From NCBI RefSeq assembly GCF_001297015.1, contig NZ_LIGE01000037.1, forward strand, positions 124,001 to 188,000: a stretch of 64,000 nt of DNA. The letters are read 5' to 3'. The DNA is from Pseudomonas sp. RIT-PI-r. GTDB taxonomy: Bacteria > Pseudomonadota > Gammaproteobacteria > Pseudomonadales > Pseudomonadaceae. A program made the position numbers and the translations under genes. The first letter of the stretch is position 1; each line of letters begins with the position of its first letter. Shown piece by piece: positions 63,173 through 64,000 of the stretch. The notes beneath the pieces were generated by a model, which saw only the letters and a program-made list of their open reading frames with translations, did no database searches and was not told the DNA's origin.

Positions 63173-63649
63173 TTACTTGGTGTCGCGGTGTTCGAACTCG
63201 CCTTCGATCACATCACCCTCGCGGCCCAGAGGCTCGCGCGGCGCAGGACCGCCACGGGGTTGCAGATCGTCGGCGAACGCGCGTTGGCGCATGGCCTGTT
63301 CTTCGGCGCGCTGGCGCATTTTGTTCGCCAGCAGACGACGGGAGAACGGCAGCAGCATTACCAGACCGACCACATCACTGATGAAGCCCGGCAGGATCAA
63401 CAGGCCACCGGCCAATGCCAGCATCAAACCTTCCAGCATGGTTTGCGCAGGCAGTTCGCCGCGGTTCAGGCTTTCACGGGCACGCAAAGCAGTGGCCAGA
63501 CCGGCGACGCGCAGCACGAAAATGCCGAACATCGAGCCGACAATGATCAGCAGCAGGGCCGGGAAAAACCCGATAGCCCCTGCCACTTTGACGAATACGA
63601 ACAGCTCCAGCACCGGAAACAGCAGAAAGAGCAACAGAAAAGGGCGCAT
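63173..63649 (-). CDS. fxsA: FxsA-family inner-membrane protein
   Basis: A 158-residue membrane protein with about four hydrophobic segments in residues 1-100 (FLLLFLLFPVLELFVFVKVA at the start) and a charged cytoplasmic tail (MRQRAEEQAMRQRAFAD). FxsA got its name from relief of F-plasmid exclusion of phage T7 in E. coli; its normal role is unknown. Its position beside groES is conserved in Pseudomonas. GAGGA lies 8 bases before the ATG at 63649. Confidence 0.9.
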   Translation of the reverse strand: MRPFLLLFLLFPVLELFVFVKVAGAIGFFPALLLIIVGSMFGIFVLRVAGLATALRARESLNRGELPAQTMLEGLMLALAGGLLILPGFISDVVGLVMLLPFSRRLLANKMRQRAEEQAMRQRAFADDLQPRGGPAPREPLGREGDVIEGEFEHRDTK

Positions 63650-63714
63650 CAAAGTTTCCTCAACGCAAGAAATGCCTTGCAGTAAGCCTTAGATGACGTC
63701 GACCTTTCGTGAAT

Positions 63715-64000
63715 TCAAGCGTCGGCCACCTCATTTTTTGGCCAGACCTCGGCGTGAGCCAGAGAAACCAGGGCTTCGCGCACTTGTGTCGGCGTATTAC
63801 AAAGCGCCGGGAACGGCAGCCAGTACAACGCCTGACCGATGCGCAGGTGCATGCCCTCGGTGTCGATCCCGGCCAGTTGTGCCGGCACGGTTTGCGGCAG
63901 ACCCGCGAGGTCGACGTAGTGCGCGATGGCTTTGGCGTGGTCGCTGTTCATGTGTTCGACCATGCTGATTTCAGCCTTGCCGGCGAACGGATTGGCCAGG
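63715..64000 (-). CDS. HugZ-family (heme utilization / pyridoxamine oxidase-like) protein, C-terminal part
   Basis: The frame is open to the right edge, so only the last 95 residues are seen. They read LANPFAGKAEISMVEHMNSD, then HAKAIAHYVDLAGL and a DUF2470-type end. The H-M-N-x-D-H-A pattern is the haem-degrading HugZ C-terminal domain; a split-barrel FMN-type domain would lie upstream outside the window. P. aeruginosa has such a gene after fxsA. An internal Met at 63963 is not the start. Confidence 0.82.
   Translation of the reverse strand, partial: LANPFAGKAEISMVEHMNSDHAKAIAHYVDLAGLPQTVPAQLAGIDTEGMHLRIGQALYWLPFPALCNTPTQVREALVSLAHAEVWPKNEVADA

Overview
The window reads as chromosomal DNA of a fluorescent Pseudomonas, most likely the P. 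fluorescens group. Three things point there. Coding bias is GC-rich. Many intergenic REP-type palindromes carry the TAGGAGTGAGCCTGCTCGCGA, TAGGAGCTGCCGCAGGCTGCGATC and GTGGGAGCGGGCTTGCCCGCGA cores. Two long blocks repeat gene orders I recall from P. aeruginosa: pyk / enoyl-CoA hydratase / ferredoxin reductase / sadC / fumarase (PA4329-PA4333), and argP to hugZ through sodB, bifA, icmP, mexVW, inaA, colRS and groESL (about PA4363-PA4388). No rRNA, tRNA or CRISPR array was seen. The assignment rests on reading, not on database searches.

Layout: 0-2.7 kb holds the start of a large Ig-like repeat protein cut by the window edge, a PilZ protein and a small TPR lipoprotein. 2.8-9.5 kb is the conserved pyk to fumarase block. 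9.6-17.7 kb is an accessory insecticidal-type Tc locus: a TcB, a small chimeric TcC-like ORF, and a full TcC with an unusual C-terminal region. No TcA is in view. 17.7-22.5 kb is a DctB/DctD-type two-component system followed by an alpha-ketoglutarate-type permease, with a very good sigma-54 promoter and an upstream palindrome in front of the permease. 22.9-34.4 kb is mixed metabolism: a small secreted repeat protein, flavin reductase-like and ABM-domain proteins, AraC and LysR regulators, a ThDP decarboxylase-aldehyde dehydrogenase pair, and an MBL protein with an NAD(P)-binding protein. 34.4-37.3 kb is 4-hydroxybenzoate catabolism (pobR/pobA) with an MFS transporter.

37.5-42.5 kb holds a secreted double-Cache protein, a coiled-coil membrane protein, a 3-beta-HSD-like reductase, and the argP / ACT-domain / LysE-type exporter group. 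A 267-bp element whose arms fold into a three-way junction follows at 42541-42807. 42.9-51.5 kb has sodB, bifA and a Fur-box-preceded iron-type cluster (imelysin lipoproteins, di-heme oxidoreductase, DUF1513). 51.7-55.9 kb is the MexVW-type RND pump. 56-60.7 kb is the ColRS envelope-stress group, flanked on both sides by a shared CAAC-N2-TTTTTTCAC motif. 60.9-64 kb is groESL, fxsA and the C-terminal end of a HugZ-family protein.

The most unusual parts are the mini-TcC chimera between tcB and tccC, the three-way-junction element at 42.5 kb, and the family of three terminal-inverted-repeat elements at 7.4, 20.9 and 30.3 kb.
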